The notes under the pieces were generated by a model, which did no database searches, was not told the origin of the DNA, and worked only from the letters and a program-made list of their open reading frames with translations. From the NCBI GenBank assembly GCA_017649895.1, contig JAGCFW010000003.1, forward strand, positions 62,001 through 126,000: a DNA stretch of 64,000 nt, given 5' to 3'. Source of the stretch: Alphaproteobacteria bacterium (lineage in GTDB: Bacteria > Pseudomonadota > Alphaproteobacteria > UBA3830). Shown here piece by piece: positions 35,410-43,982 of this stretch (within the stretch, counting starts at the first letter, position 1; each line of letters starts with the position of its first letter). A program made the translations under genes and the position numbers.

Positions 35410-35443
35410 CCCCTTATACACATTCGATTACCTATATAAGGGG
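35410..35443 (-). promoter_or_regulatory. inverted repeat covering the ribosome binding site of the ankyrin gene
   Basis: A perfect nine-base inverted repeat CCCCTTATA/TATAAGGGG with a 16-base loop; the arm nearest the gene contains the AAGGGG Shine-Dalgarno sequence. If the RNA starts upstream of both arms, the stem would hide the ribosome binding site. If transcription starts inside, it could instead be a protein operator. Confidence 0.5.
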
Positions 35444-35515
35444 TATTTAGAAAAACAACAAGCAAAAAGAGGAACTTTTTTTAAAATGACCTATATCATG
35501 GACGAACGCGGAGTG

Positions 35516-36751
35516 TCACAAATTATTTTCAAGCCAATTTATGGTTTTTTTAAAAAATCCTTCGCTTTTGTTTTTTTCGGAATTATTTTGGGAACCTATT
35601 CCAATATTGTCCGACAACACAGCGAACTTTATCATGCCGATGGCTGTAGAAAAATCATTCCCGATTTGTATATTGGAAGATTCGAAAAAATCCTCCATCC
35701 TTCTCATATCTACCGGCTTTTTAAAATTCTGCGACACAAATTCTCTCATACCAGTGAGCATGCTTCCGCCTCCCGTTATCGCAAGACGTCTCGCAAAATC
35801 ACTCTTAAACACGGATTTGTCTATTTTTTCTTTAACTAAATTCAATATTTCTTCAACTCTAGCCTGAATTATCACATTCAAATCACTCTTCGGCATTTGT
35901 TGCAGGTTTATTGTGTTATTTTCTTCCTGCATTGGAACTAAAATCATACTTTTCTTATCATCAAAGGATTCAAATGCTCCTCCGTGTAATGTTTTTAATC
36001 GCTCGGCATTTGACCTGGAAACATTGATCCCGTAAGCAATATCTTTCGTAATATTCTGTCCACCGACAGGAACAACTTCTAATCCGCAAAATACTCCCTT
36101 AAAAAAGAAATTTACCGTGGTAACGCCACCTCCGAAATCAATGACTATCTGATTATCTTGCCTGGAGTCTTCGTCCAGCATCGATAACCCCGAAGCATAT
36201 CCACTGTATACAACGCCGAGAACATCTAAATGACACCTGGAAAGCCCAACCACCAAATTGTTAATCTGAACTTTCGGAACGGTAACCACATTTACATTGG
36301 CTTTCAGAGTATTGGCAAACATGCCCACCGGATCTGCAGTACAAGCCATTGAATCCATCTCAAACAGCACCGGTATCGAATGAATAACCTCTACCTCCGG
36401 TCTCTTTTTTATTCCTTTATAAACGAGTTTCTCTAAATCCCTTGGCTTAATTATTCGCCCTCCGATATCAATTTCCGAATTTATCAATTCAGATTTCACA
36501 AACTTACCGGACACGTTTACATAAACTGACTTAATTCTTAAATTTGCGGCTTTTTCTGCACTTTCTACCGCTTTTGCTATGGATTTGCACACCGAATCCA
36601 TATCGACGATTATTCCGCATTTCACACCGAAACAAATACAATATCCTACACCAAGGATATCAAAATGCCCATCTTCAGCAATGCTTGCAATACAACTGCA
36701 AACTTTTGTACTACCTATATCAACTACCGCAATTATCTGCCCTACATTCAT
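35516..36751 (-). CDS. ftsA: cell division protein FtsA
   Basis: A 411-residue actin-like ATPase that tethers FtsZ to the membrane. The phosphate-1 motif VVDIGSTKVCSCIA begins the chain; the SHS2 domain (about 85-165), phosphate-2 motif (VIDFGGGVTTVNFF) and adenosine motif (LAITGGGSMLTGM) follow. A C-terminal amphipathic helix, FFKKTINWLENNL, is the membrane anchor. The start overlaps the ftsQ stop (ATGA). ftsZ does not follow directly. Confidence 0.96.
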   Translation of the reverse strand: MNVGQIIAVVDIGSTKVCSCIASIAEDGHFDILGVGYCICFGVKCGIIVDMDSVCKSIAKAVESAEKAANLRIKSVYVNVSGKFVKSELINSEIDIGGRIIKPRDLEKLVYKGIKKRPEVEVIHSIPVLFEMDSMACTADPVGMFANTLKANVNVVTVPKVQINNLVVGLSRCHLDVLGVVYSGYASGLSMLDEDSRQDNQIVIDFGGGVTTVNFFFKGVFCGLEVVPVGGQNITKDIAYGINVSRSNAERLKTLHGGAFESFDDKKSMILVPMQEENNTINLQQMPKSDLNVIIQARVEEILNLVKEKIDKSVFKSDFARRLAITGGGSMLTGMREFVSQNFKKPVDMRRMEDFFESSNIQIGNDFSTAIGMIKFAVLSDNIGIGSQNNSEKNKSEGFFKKTINWLENNL

Positions 36752-37476
36752 CTTTGCGCATCTGCTCTTTTTTTCACAATAACTCGATCTAAGATTCTTA
36801 AATCAATTTCCAGGATATCATCATGGAAAAAACCGCTTTCATCGGCAATCTCATCCAAAATCTGCATAGCATACCCCAAATTTTTCTCTGGCAACTTTAC
36901 GATGATACCTTTGTTAATTCTGATATTCCAACGTCGCTCCCCGACAAATACCGCAAAAACTAATTGTTTTTTTATTCTCGGAAATTTTTCTAACACATAC
37001 AGAAAATGTCTAGCCGATTTTTCAGCCCCCTTTCCTACTATGATGGGCAAGTTATCAAAATTCCCTATCCCGTCATTTTCAAGGACTTTCCCATCAATAT
37101 CAAGTAAATGTAATTTATAGTTGGATTGGTATATTGCAATCGGAACTCTTTCAGACACTCTTATGCTTAACTTGTTCGGTAATTTTCTCTGAACACTGGC
37201 TGATTTTATCCAAGAAATTTGCTCGAGGCGATTTTTTACATCATTCACGGAAACATCAAATATATTTTTCTTATATCTTAACCCGGAAGCCTTCAACAAA
37301 AGCACCTCTTGAACATGCTCTTGTCCATCAAATTCTATTTTTTCTACTCTGAAATCATTCGGTATCTTTATCGGCTTCTCGGAAAACCACACTCCCAGGC
37401 CTACGGCAACCGTCAGCAAAATCAAAAACAAATTACTTTTTAATAGCGAAATTATCCATGAATTCGTCTTAATCAT
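36748..37476 (-). CDS. ftsQ: cell division protein FtsQ
   Basis: A 242-residue bitopic divisome protein: a short cytoplasmic tail, one membrane helix (SNLFLILLTVAVGLGVWF, about 14-31), a POTRA domain (FRVEKIEFDGQEHVQEVLLLKAS...) and a C-terminal beta domain. It overlaps murB by eight bases at the start and ftsA by four at the end, indicating tight coupling. The divergence level is high, as usual for FtsQ, so context carries much of the assignment. ddl, usually between murB and ftsQ in this group, is missing. Confidence 0.93.
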   Translation of the reverse strand: MIKTNSWIISLLKSNLFLILLTVAVGLGVWFSEKPIKIPNDFRVEKIEFDGQEHVQEVLLLKASGLRYKKNIFDVSVNDVKNRLEQISWIKSASVQRKLPNKLSIRVSERVPIAIYQSNYKLHLLDIDGKVLENDGIGNFDNLPIIVGKGAEKSARHFLYVLEKFPRIKKQLVFAVFVGERRWNIRINKGIIVKLPEKNLGYAMQILDEIADESGFFHDDILEIDLRILDRVIVKKRADAQR

Positions 37477-38371
37477 TAGCCTTTCTGCCTAACTTTATGA
37501 TTTCCCACTCGAGTTGAACATTGGTTTTGCGTAACACTTCCTGGACTACTTTTTCCCCCAAAGCCTCAACGTCATCGGCAGTCGCACTTCCAGTATTTTC
37601 TATGAAATTGCAGTGCTTTTCGGAAACTTGCGCTCCACCAACTTTCAATCCTCGACATCCTGCCTTTTCAATCAGTTGCCAAGCCTTATAACCTTCCGGA
37701 TTTTTAAAAGTAGATCCGCAAGTACGCGCCCCTATAGGTTGAGCTGCCCTTCGTTGTTTCATGAGCTCACGAATCTTCTTAGGGATGGAATAATTCACAT
37801 TAGACATACCTCTGAACCAAGCCCTCGTAATGATGCAATCATCGGAAATATTTGTGTGCCTGTAGGATGCTCCTATATCCTTGACCTTAAACCATTGAAC
37901 CTGCCCGGAAGTTGTTATACCTTCGCACTCAACCAAAACATTGGATATTTCCGAACCAAAACATCCAGCATTCATCTTTATTGCACCGCCAACAGTACCC
38001 GGTAATCCCATTAAAAATTCCAATCCGCCGAGTTCATTATCCATTGCAACGGTCGCCAATTTGCTGCAGGGAACTCCAGCTCCGACCTCCAGTATGTCTC
38101 CCTCGACAAAGATCTTTTTAAACCAATCTCCGAGAACTACAACCACCCCTTCAATTCCTCCGTCACGAATCAACACATTGGACATCGCGCCTAACGGCAT
38201 AACCGGAATGTCCCGAGGAATACGTCGTAAAAAGAAAACCAGATCATCCATATCGGAAGGCTCGAATAAGACCTCAGCAACTCCTCCTACCCCGAAGTGT
38301 GATTTCTTTCCCAACGGAGCATCTTTCTTTAACTTTCCACTCACCTTAGGCATCCTGTTAATAATAGACAT
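37469..38371 (-). CDS. murB: UDP-N-acetylenolpyruvoylglucosamine reductase
   Basis: A 300-residue type I/II MurB flavoenzyme that forms UDP-MurNAc. FAD-binding text includes LGAMSNVLIRDGGIEGVVV and GLPGTVGGAIKMNAGCFGSEI; the catalytic serine region is GARTCGSTFKNPEGYKAWQLIEKAG. Adjacent ATGs occur at 38374 and 38371; the second stands five bases after GGAG. The gene follows murC after a 60-base gap containing an apparent partial copy of its own 5' end. Confidence 0.95.
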   Translation of the reverse strand: MSIINRMPKVSGKLKKDAPLGKKSHFGVGGVAEVLFEPSDMDDLVFFLRRIPRDIPVMPLGAMSNVLIRDGGIEGVVVVLGDWFKKIFVEGDILEVGAGVPCSKLATVAMDNELGGLEFLMGLPGTVGGAIKMNAGCFGSEISNVLVECEGITTSGQVQWFKVKDIGASYRHTNISDDCIITRAWFRGMSNVNYSIPKKIRELMKQRRAAQPIGARTCGSTFKNPEGYKAWQLIEKAGCRGLKVGGAQVSEKHCNFIENTGSATADDVEALGEKVVQEVLRKTNVQLEWEIIKLGRKAND

Positions 38372-38445
38372 CATTTCTCCATAAAACTCAAAACTTTTCT
38401 TTTACTTTGGGCATTTTGTCAGTAACTGATCTCACTTCCCCATTA
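38330..38445 (-). repeat. degenerate tandem duplication of the murB 5' end
   Basis: The murB start region around 38330-38385 has a diverged copy about 61 bases upstream (about 38390-38445). On the minus strand the upstream copy starts with GTG overlapping the murC stop and reads VRSVTDKMPKVKEKF then stop, against MSIINRMPKVSGKLKK in the intact gene. The shared core is MPKV and the flanking GGAG/GGGAAG context. Similarity is partial, so the relation is an inference. Confidence 0.4.
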
Positions 38446-39838
38446 AATCAGCAAATTGATAGGCCCAGCGCGTTACATCACCGGCACCTAAAAATATCAC
38501 AAAATCCCCCGGATTCAGCATATCAGCAACCTTTAATTTCAAGGTCGAGACATCCTGAGCGAAATCCGCCGGCACCTTTCCATTTTCGTTAAGTACTTTT
38601 AACAACGAAAAATGATCCGTGCCATTATTTTGTTCCCCCGCAGCATATATCGGAATAACGAAGCAATAATCACTCAGCTCCAAACATTTTCCGAACTCAG
38701 GGAGAAAATTCTTCAATCGACTGTATCTGTGAGGCTGAATCACTGCGTACACTTTACCTTTGCATACACTACGAGCTGCCTCTAAAACCGCAGAAATCTC
38801 GACAGGATGATGAGCATAATCATCAATAACAGTTACTCCGTCAATTTCCGCTACTTTCGTAAATCGCCTTCTGACCCCCGAAAAAGATCCTAGAGCTATC
38901 TTCATATTTTCTTCGGAAATCCGCAGCTCCAGTCCCACACAAATTGCAGCCAATGAATTCTGAACATTATGTTTTCCGAAAATATTCAGAGAAAACCCTT
39001 TCCAGACTTTCCCAACACCATATTTATCAATAATGTTTTGAGAAAATATTACATCAAACTGAGCCCCGAAATCCGTGAGTTTCACGTTTGCGCAAGAAAC
39101 ATCCGCTCTGTTATCAAAACCGTAAGTTATTATTTTGCGATCTTTGATTTCCGCAGCAACTTTCGCCACTTCCGGATGATCTATGCATAATACGCCAGCA
39201 CCATAAAAAGGAATATTTCTCACAAATTTCGTAAATAAATCTCGCAATTCGTCGAAATTTTTGAAATTATCTATGTGATCGAAGTCGATGTTGGTTACCA
39301 CAGCTATTGTAGACATCAATTTAGTAAAAGACCCGTCAGACTCGTCTGCTTCGACAACGACCCAATCTCCATCTCCCAAACGAGCATTGCTGTTATACGC
39401 GTTGATTATACCTCCGTTAATGACGGTAGGATTTAAATTCGCCTGATCCAAAATCGTTGCAACTAACGAAGTGGTAGTCGTCTTGCCATGGGTTCCCGCA
39501 ACCGCAATCGACATTTTCATTTTCATGAGCTCGGCAAGCATTTCTGCCCTTTTTATCACGGGAATTTTCAACCTTTTGGCTTCCAAAACCTCGGGATTAT
39601 CTTTGGATATGGCAGACGATATTACCACGACAGATGCTCCGTGAACATTTTCAGCCTTATGCCCAATGGTAATATTTACTCCCTTGCGAGACAACCGCTC
39701 TATCATCGCATTTTCTTTCAGATCACTGCCGTTAACCTTGTACCCGAGATTGACCAAAATGTCGGCGATACCACTCATTCCTATTCCGCCAACGCCAACA
39801 AAATGAATAAACCCTGAATAAATTGGGAATTTCCTCAT
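38432..39838 (-). CDS. murC: UDP-N-acetylmuramate--L-alanine ligase
   Basis: A 468-residue Mur ligase adding L-Ala to UDP-MurNAc. The N-terminal Rossmann domain begins FIHFVGVGGIGMSGIADIL, the P-loop is AGTHGKTTTTSL near residue 115, and the central and C-terminal domains include VVEADESDGSF and DDYAHHPVEI. GGAGGGATAGAGA precedes the ATG, three bases after murG ends. Full length for the family. Confidence 0.97.
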   Translation of the reverse strand: MRKFPIYSGFIHFVGVGGIGMSGIADILVNLGYKVNGSDLKENAMIERLSRKGVNITIGHKAENVHGASVVVISSAISKDNPEVLEAKRLKIPVIKRAEMLAELMKMKMSIAVAGTHGKTTTTSLVATILDQANLNPTVINGGIINAYNSNARLGDGDWVVVEADESDGSFTKLMSTIAVVTNIDFDHIDNFKNFDELRDLFTKFVRNIPFYGAGVLCIDHPEVAKVAAEIKDRKIITYGFDNRADVSCANVKLTDFGAQFDVIFSQNIIDKYGVGKVWKGFSLNIFGKHNVQNSLAAICVGLELRISEENMKIALGSFSGVRRRFTKVAEIDGVTVIDDYAHHPVEISAVLEAARSVCKGKVYAVIQPHRYSRLKNFLPEFGKCLELSDYCFVIPIYAAGEQNNGTDHFSLLKVLNENGKVPADFAQDVSTLKLKVADMLNPGDFVIFLGAGDVTRWAYQFADLMGK

Positions 39839-39841
39839 TCT

Positions 39842-40873
39842 CTATCCCTCCATATTCTCTATCAAGCGTACAAAATTACCCGATGCATCTTTTAACGCTT
39901 TATTATACATATGGCCTGACTTTTGTTTCAACATATCGCGATCTTTCAATATTTGCCTCAAGATATTTCTCAACCTTTCGGACGCGTAACTATTCTCTTC
40001 TATCAGCCACGCAGCATTTTTGTCGACATATCTTTTGGCGTTCAAATGCTGATGATTGTCCATTGCCTTCGGATAAGGGATCAAAACAGCAGGACGCCCA
40101 ATCGCCGCCAATTCCATCAAAGTGGAGGACCCGGCGCGACAAATCACCAGCTGACTCTTACCCATTATCTCCGAAACATTATTGAAAAACTTATCTATCG
40201 TAGATTTTACCCCGAAATTATCGTATTTATTCCTGAGCCCCTCGATATCTCCGTAAGAATCTTGCTGAACTATCTCCAACTCAGATCTTTCTTCTGCGGA
40301 AAGCCCTTTTATCGCATCCGGAACAATCGTGGCGAAAGACCTAGCCCCCTGACTGCCTCCGATAACCAATATTTTGATTTTTCCGTCGCATTTGTAAGGA
40401 ATATTTTTCAAAAATTCCTTTCTGACAGGAGACGGTTGCACCTTCCAGCTCCCTCCGATAGAAAACGCCGATAGCTTTAAATCCGCAAAATTCAAAAGCC
40501 AACGATTGGCACGCCCTATTATCGCGTTCTGTTCATACAAAACGATCTTGGCGCCACACATTTTCCCTGTAATAATTGGTACCAGCGTAAATATTCCCCC
40601 GAAACCTATGATCACATCAGGCTTTTCAGATTTACAAAAGCGCAAAAACGAAACAAAAATTCTGAAAAGGCGAAACAACAAAAGAAGCCCCCCTTTCAGT
40701 GACAATCTTACGCTTTTGTAAACTTTCTTGTTTTCGATATGTTCACAATACGCAGCGCCTCTATCATCAGTAACTATGGTAACTTCATGATGCTTGCTTT
40801 CTAAAGCTTCAGCCAAAGCTATCGCCGGGAATAGATGCCCTCCGGTTCCCCCGGCACACAATACAACTTTCAA
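39842..40873 (-). CDS. murG: UDP-GlcNAc transferase to lipid I
   Basis: A 343-residue membrane-associated glycosyltransferase that makes lipid II. The GGTGGHLFPAIALAE glycine loop starts the protein, and the C-terminal domain contains the acceptor/donor segments VIGGSQGARSF and CRAGSSTLMELAAIGRPAVLIPYP (read as two parts). The start is TTG 40873, since GGAGG stands four bases before it and no ATG is available that keeps the glycine loop. First gene of the murG-murC-murB-ftsQ-ftsA run; murF, mraY, murD and ftsW are not in the window. Confidence 0.95.
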   Translation of the reverse strand: MKVVLCAGGTGGHLFPAIALAEALESKHHEVTIVTDDRGAAYCEHIENKKVYKSVRLSLKGGLLLLFRLFRIFVSFLRFCKSEKPDVIIGFGGIFTLVPIITGKMCGAKIVLYEQNAIIGRANRWLLNFADLKLSAFSIGGSWKVQPSPVRKEFLKNIPYKCDGKIKILVIGGSQGARSFATIVPDAIKGLSAEERSELEIVQQDSYGDIEGLRNKYDNFGVKSTIDKFFNNVSEIMGKSQLVICRAGSSTLMELAAIGRPAVLIPYPKAMDNHQHLNAKRYVDKNAAWLIEENSYASERLRNILRQILKDRDMLKQKSGHMYNKALKDASGNFVRLIENMEG

Positions 40874-40931
40874 GATGCCTCCAAATACTCGGGTGGCATT
40901 TTAATAAATATGTAGATTTATGTCCAGATGA

Positions 40932-40962
40932 TTGACAGGGATTTGTTTTTATACTTTATAAT
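40932..40962 (+). promoter_or_regulatory. possible promoter of the esterase gene
   Basis: A perfect TTGACA at 40932-40937 and a perfect TATAAT at 40957-40962, but with a long 19-base spacer. It lies 54 bases before the start at 41016. Confidence 0.45.
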
Positions 40963-41015
40963 TTATTGTTTTGTGGCTTATGATGCGTTACTAAAACGAT
41001 TAGAGGAGAATGGAT

Positions 41016-41633
41016 ATGGACGAGTTAATAATTCCATCAAAAAACGAAACGAAGAACTTGATTTTCCTATTTCACGGGTACGGATCCAACAAAGAAAATC
41101 TTCAAATCGTAGGAGAAAATTTCGCGAAAGAATTGCCTGCAGCAGAAATTCACCTGCCGAATGGCATTGAATTTTGTCCGGAAACTTACGACGGATACAA
41201 ATGGTTTTCGATGAACAGCGACACTCTGAGTGACTGGGAATTCGAATTCAAAAAAAATGTTCCGCAAATCATGGAATATGTCGACTCTATAAAAAACTCG
41301 AAGAATCTGGAGTATAGTGACGTAATTTTTTCAGGATTTTCTCAGGGAGCCATGCTGTCATTATCCTTAGGAATACACTATAACGTAAAAGCCGTAATCG
41401 CTTTTTCAGGACTAATCCTGTCCCCTGATAAATTTCTAAAAAATGCAGAAACAAAAGTCCTTTTAGCTCATGGATCAAACGACTCAGTAGTTCCTGTTTC
41501 CGCCGTAGATTTCACAAAATCCGCTTTGGAAAAATTCAACATCAGTACAAAAGTTGCAATCGCTCCGGGGCTAGATCACGCCATAAATGGATATCTTTTG
41601 GATCAGGCTGTGGACTTTTTACACAACTTATAA
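41016..41633 (+). CDS. phospholipase/carboxylesterase family alpha/beta hydrolase
   Basis: A 205-residue hydrolase of the acyl-protein thioesterase/carboxylesterase group. The oxyanion segment LIFLFHGYGSNKENL, nucleophile motif GFSQGAML, the acid in GSNDSVVP and the base in GLDHAI form a complete Ser-Asp-His triad. ATG 41016 is chosen over 41010 since GAGGAG stands seven bases before it. The natural substrate is unknown; short-chain esters or lysophospholipids are typical for relatives. Divergent from murG. Confidence 0.87.
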   Translation: MDELIIPSKNETKNLIFLFHGYGSNKENLQIVGENFAKELPAAEIHLPNGIEFCPETYDGYKWFSMNSDTLSDWEFEFKKNVPQIMEYVDSIKNSKNLEYSDVIFSGFSQGAMLSLSLGIHYNVKAVIAFSGLILSPDKFLKNAETKVLLAHGSNDSVVPVSAVDFTKSALEKFNISTKVAIAPGLDHAINGYLLDQAVDFLHNL

Positions 41634-41680
41634 TACTCTTGTGCAAGGTAATGTCTGATATAGATAATAGGAGTGTGTTT

Positions 41681-41959
41681 ATGTCTGTGACCATAGAAGA
41701 CGTAGAGAAAGTGTCTCATCTGGCTAAGATCAGCATCAGCAAGGAGAAGGTCGAGAAGATGAGAAATGATTTGAATAAGGTTCTCCATTTCGTCGAACAG
41801 CTGTCATCTGTTGACTGTTCAGGGATAGATGACTCTGTGGAATATGATGCAAAACTCCATGAAAGAGCAGACGTTGCCGTAGAAACCGATCCTGCGGTCA
41901 TGGATAATGCTCCGCAGAAAGAATGTAATATGTTTGTGGTCCCGAAAGTTTTGGGGTAA
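41681..41959 (+). CDS. gatC: aspartyl/glutamyl-tRNA(Asn/Gln) amidotransferase subunit C
   Basis: A 92-residue GatC that stabilises the GatCAB amidotransferase, which makes Gln-tRNA(Gln) by transamidation. The family pattern VSHLAKISISKEKVEKMRNDLNKVLHFVEQL is clear, and the chain ends MFVVPKVLG. AGGAG seven bases before ATG 41681 fixes the start; a longer frame to 41639 adds atypical residues. gatA and gatB, often adjacent, are not in the window. Confidence 0.93.
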   Translation: MSVTIEDVEKVSHLAKISISKEKVEKMRNDLNKVLHFVEQLSSVDCSGIDDSVEYDAKLHERADVAVETDPAVMDNAPQKECNMFVVPKVLG

Positions 41960-42011
41960 ACAGACGGAAAAAATAAATTTACGGAAAACTTAGGATAGAG
42001 AAGAGGGAATA

Positions 42012-42485
42012 ATGGAAAAGGTACACATGACTCCTCAAGGATATAAGATTTTGGAAGAAGAGTTGAAGAAGCTGAAGTTTGAAGAGCGTCCTGCAATAGT
42101 GAACGCAATCGCAGAGGCCCGCGCTCTCGGTGATTTATCCGAAAATGCAGAATATCATTATGCAAAGGATAAGCAGGGGTTTATCGAAGGACGTATCCGT
42201 GAACTGGAATCAAAATTATCTCGAGCAGAAGTCATAGATATAACGAAATTGAACGGCACTTCGGTAAAATTCGGCTGCACCGTAACTATATGCGATGAAT
42301 CTACTGACGAAGAAGTCACTTACAAAATAGTCGGAATCGATGAGGCAGACATAAAGAAAAATTTGCTTTCTGTCGGAGCGCCATTGGCTCGGGCCATGAT
42401 CGGAAAAGAAGCCGGAGATGAAATCAAGCTCAACACGCCTTCGGGAATGAAGCAGTACGAAATTTTAGAAGTCAAATATATATAG
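42012..42485 (+). CDS. greA: transcription elongation factor GreA
   Basis: A 157-residue factor that stimulates RNA polymerase to cleave backtracked transcripts. The N-terminal coiled coil (YKILEEELKKLKFEERPAIVNAIAEARALGDLSENAEYHYAK) carries the tip acidic residues in DLSENAEY, followed by the C-terminal FKBP-like domain. GAAGAGGG precedes the ATG. It lies 52 bases after gatC and 10 before fabG on the same strand. Confidence 0.96.
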   Translation: MEKVHMTPQGYKILEEELKKLKFEERPAIVNAIAEARALGDLSENAEYHYAKDKQGFIEGRIRELESKLSRAEVIDITKLNGTSVKFGCTVTICDESTDEEVTYKIVGIDEADIKKNLLSVGAPLARAMIGKEAGDEIKLNTPSGMKQYEILEVKYI

Positions 42486-42495
42486 GAGAAAGGAT

Positions 42496-43233
42496 ATGTT
42501 CGATCTTAACGGAAAAGTAGCTCTTGTGACAGGCGCAACGGGAGCGATCGGTGGGGCCATTGCCCGAACTCTCCACGAAATGGGAGCAACTTTAGCTCTG
42601 TCGGGAACGAAGGTCTCCAATCTGGAATCTCTTGCGAATGAATTGAAAGATCGTGTCCAACTGTTCGCTTGTAATTTGAATTCTGCCGAAGCTATTCAGG
42701 GTTTGATCACCAACGTGGAAAATGCCTTTGGTAAAATCGACATTCTCGTGAACAACGCTGGAATTACTCACGACAATCTAATGATGCGAATGACCGATGA
42801 GGCGTGGGAAGATGTGATGACAGTAAACTTAGAAGCTCCGTTTCGCCTGATGCGTGGTGTATCAAAAAAAATGATTCGCAACAAATGGGGGCGAATTATC
42901 AATATCTCATCAGTTGTCGGAGCAGTCGGAAATGCTGGACAAACTAACTATGCTGCGGCAAAATCAGGACTATTCGGTTTATCTAAGTCGGCAGCTCTGG
43001 AATTGGCTTCGAGAAATATCACTGTTAACTGTATTGCTCCAGGATTCATCGAATCTCCGATGTCAGATAAAATCCCAGACGCAATGAAAGAAGCTTTACA
43101 GAAAAAGATTCCGGTCGGAAGAATCGGAAATCCTCAAGAAGTCGCATCCGCAGTTGGGTTTCTCTCCACCGAAGAAGCATCTTATATTACGGGACATGTA
43201 CTTCACGTTAATGGCGGATTGGCAATGATCTAA
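42496..43233 (+). CDS. fabG: 3-oxoacyl-[acyl-carrier-protein] reductase
   Basis: A 245-residue short-chain dehydrogenase for the NADPH-dependent reduction step of fatty acid synthesis. The cofactor motif GATGAIGG is near residue 12, NNAGI near 86, and the catalytic serine (NISSVVG) and YAAAKSG are intact. AGGAGAAAGGAT precedes the ATG. No other fab genes are adjacent; it lies between greA and a phosphopantetheinyl transferase gene, 15 bases from the latter. Confidence 0.93.
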   Translation: MFDLNGKVALVTGATGAIGGAIARTLHEMGATLALSGTKVSNLESLANELKDRVQLFACNLNSAEAIQGLITNVENAFGKIDILVNNAGITHDNLMMRMTDEAWEDVMTVNLEAPFRLMRGVSKKMIRNKWGRIINISSVVGAVGNAGQTNYAAAKSGLFGLSKSAALELASRNITVNCIAPGFIESPMSDKIPDAMKEALQKKIPVGRIGNPQEVASAVGFLSTEEASYITGHVLHVNGGLAMI

Positions 43234-43248
43234 TCTGCGATCTGAGAT

Positions 43249-43899
43249 ATGAATCTGCTAAGAAAATTTATTTCTATCTCAGAGAAATTAGGGATTAATT
43301 CGGCTTTTGATGTTTTTGACTCGAATAATGATCCGGACTTTGGGATTTTATCCTCAAAAGAGCTAAATATTTACTCGGGTTTTACTTCTCTGAAGAGAAA
43401 GCATGAGTTCATATCAGGAAGAATCGCATGCAAAAAGGCCTTTTTCAAATTGACATCACAGAATGAAACCTGTTTTGAAAAATTCACGTCTATTTCCGTA
43501 TTGAACGGTAAGTCTGGCGCTCCGTTCATTGAAAATTCTGACCTTTTCGTATCTATTTCCCATTCTCACGGAGTAGCAATTGCGTCTGTCGGTGAAAAAA
43601 CTGTCGGCGTAGATATCGAGAAAACAGATCCGAAAAGAATCTCTGCTTTGAAACGAATGAGCGAGGAATCTCTTTTTGAAGATGTATGCGATCTGACCGT
43701 GCTCTGGACATTAAAGGAGTCTCTCGGCAAAGCCTTGCATACGGGCATCATCGAGGATTTCAGCCATTATGACATCAAAAATTTGCGATACGAAAACGGA
43801 GTCTATCGCTGTAACTTTAAAAATTTTTCCTCATTCTCAGGAACAGCAATAACCAACGGGCAATATGCAATAACGATCGTTGTGAATTGTCCAATGTGA
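43249..43899 (+). CDS. Sfp-type 4'-phosphopantetheinyl transferase
   Basis: A 216-residue enzyme of the Sfp superfamily that attaches the phosphopantetheine arm to carrier proteins. The two core motifs are present: VGVDIEK (magnesium-binding Asp and Glu) and WTLKESLGKAL. The preceding text FVSISHSHGVAIASV matches the family. The site before the ATG is weak, but coupling to fabG 15 bases upstream would suit translation. It may load the fatty-acid carrier protein or a secondary-metabolite carrier; I cannot see acpS in this window to decide. Confidence 0.85.
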   Translation: MNLLRKFISISEKLGINSAFDVFDSNNDPDFGILSSKELNIYSGFTSLKRKHEFISGRIACKKAFFKLTSQNETCFEKFTSISVLNGKSGAPFIENSDLFVSISHSHGVAIASVGEKTVGVDIEKTDPKRISALKRMSEESLFEDVCDLTVLWTLKESLGKALHTGIIEDFSHYDIKNLRYENGVYRCNFKNFSSFSGTAITNGQYAITIVVNCPM

Positions 43900-43927
43900 G
43901 CTTTAAATATCAAAATACCGATAGAAT

Positions 43928-43956
43928 TTGAATTATACTGAAAAATAAAATATAAT
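43928..43956 (+). promoter_or_regulatory. sigma70-like promoter of the psd operon
   Basis: TTGAAT at 43928-43933 and a perfect TATAAT at 43951-43956 with a 17-base spacer, 27 bases before psd. Confidence 0.7.
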
Positions 43957-43982
43957 CGCGGAGTTGATAGTTAGGAGTACTG

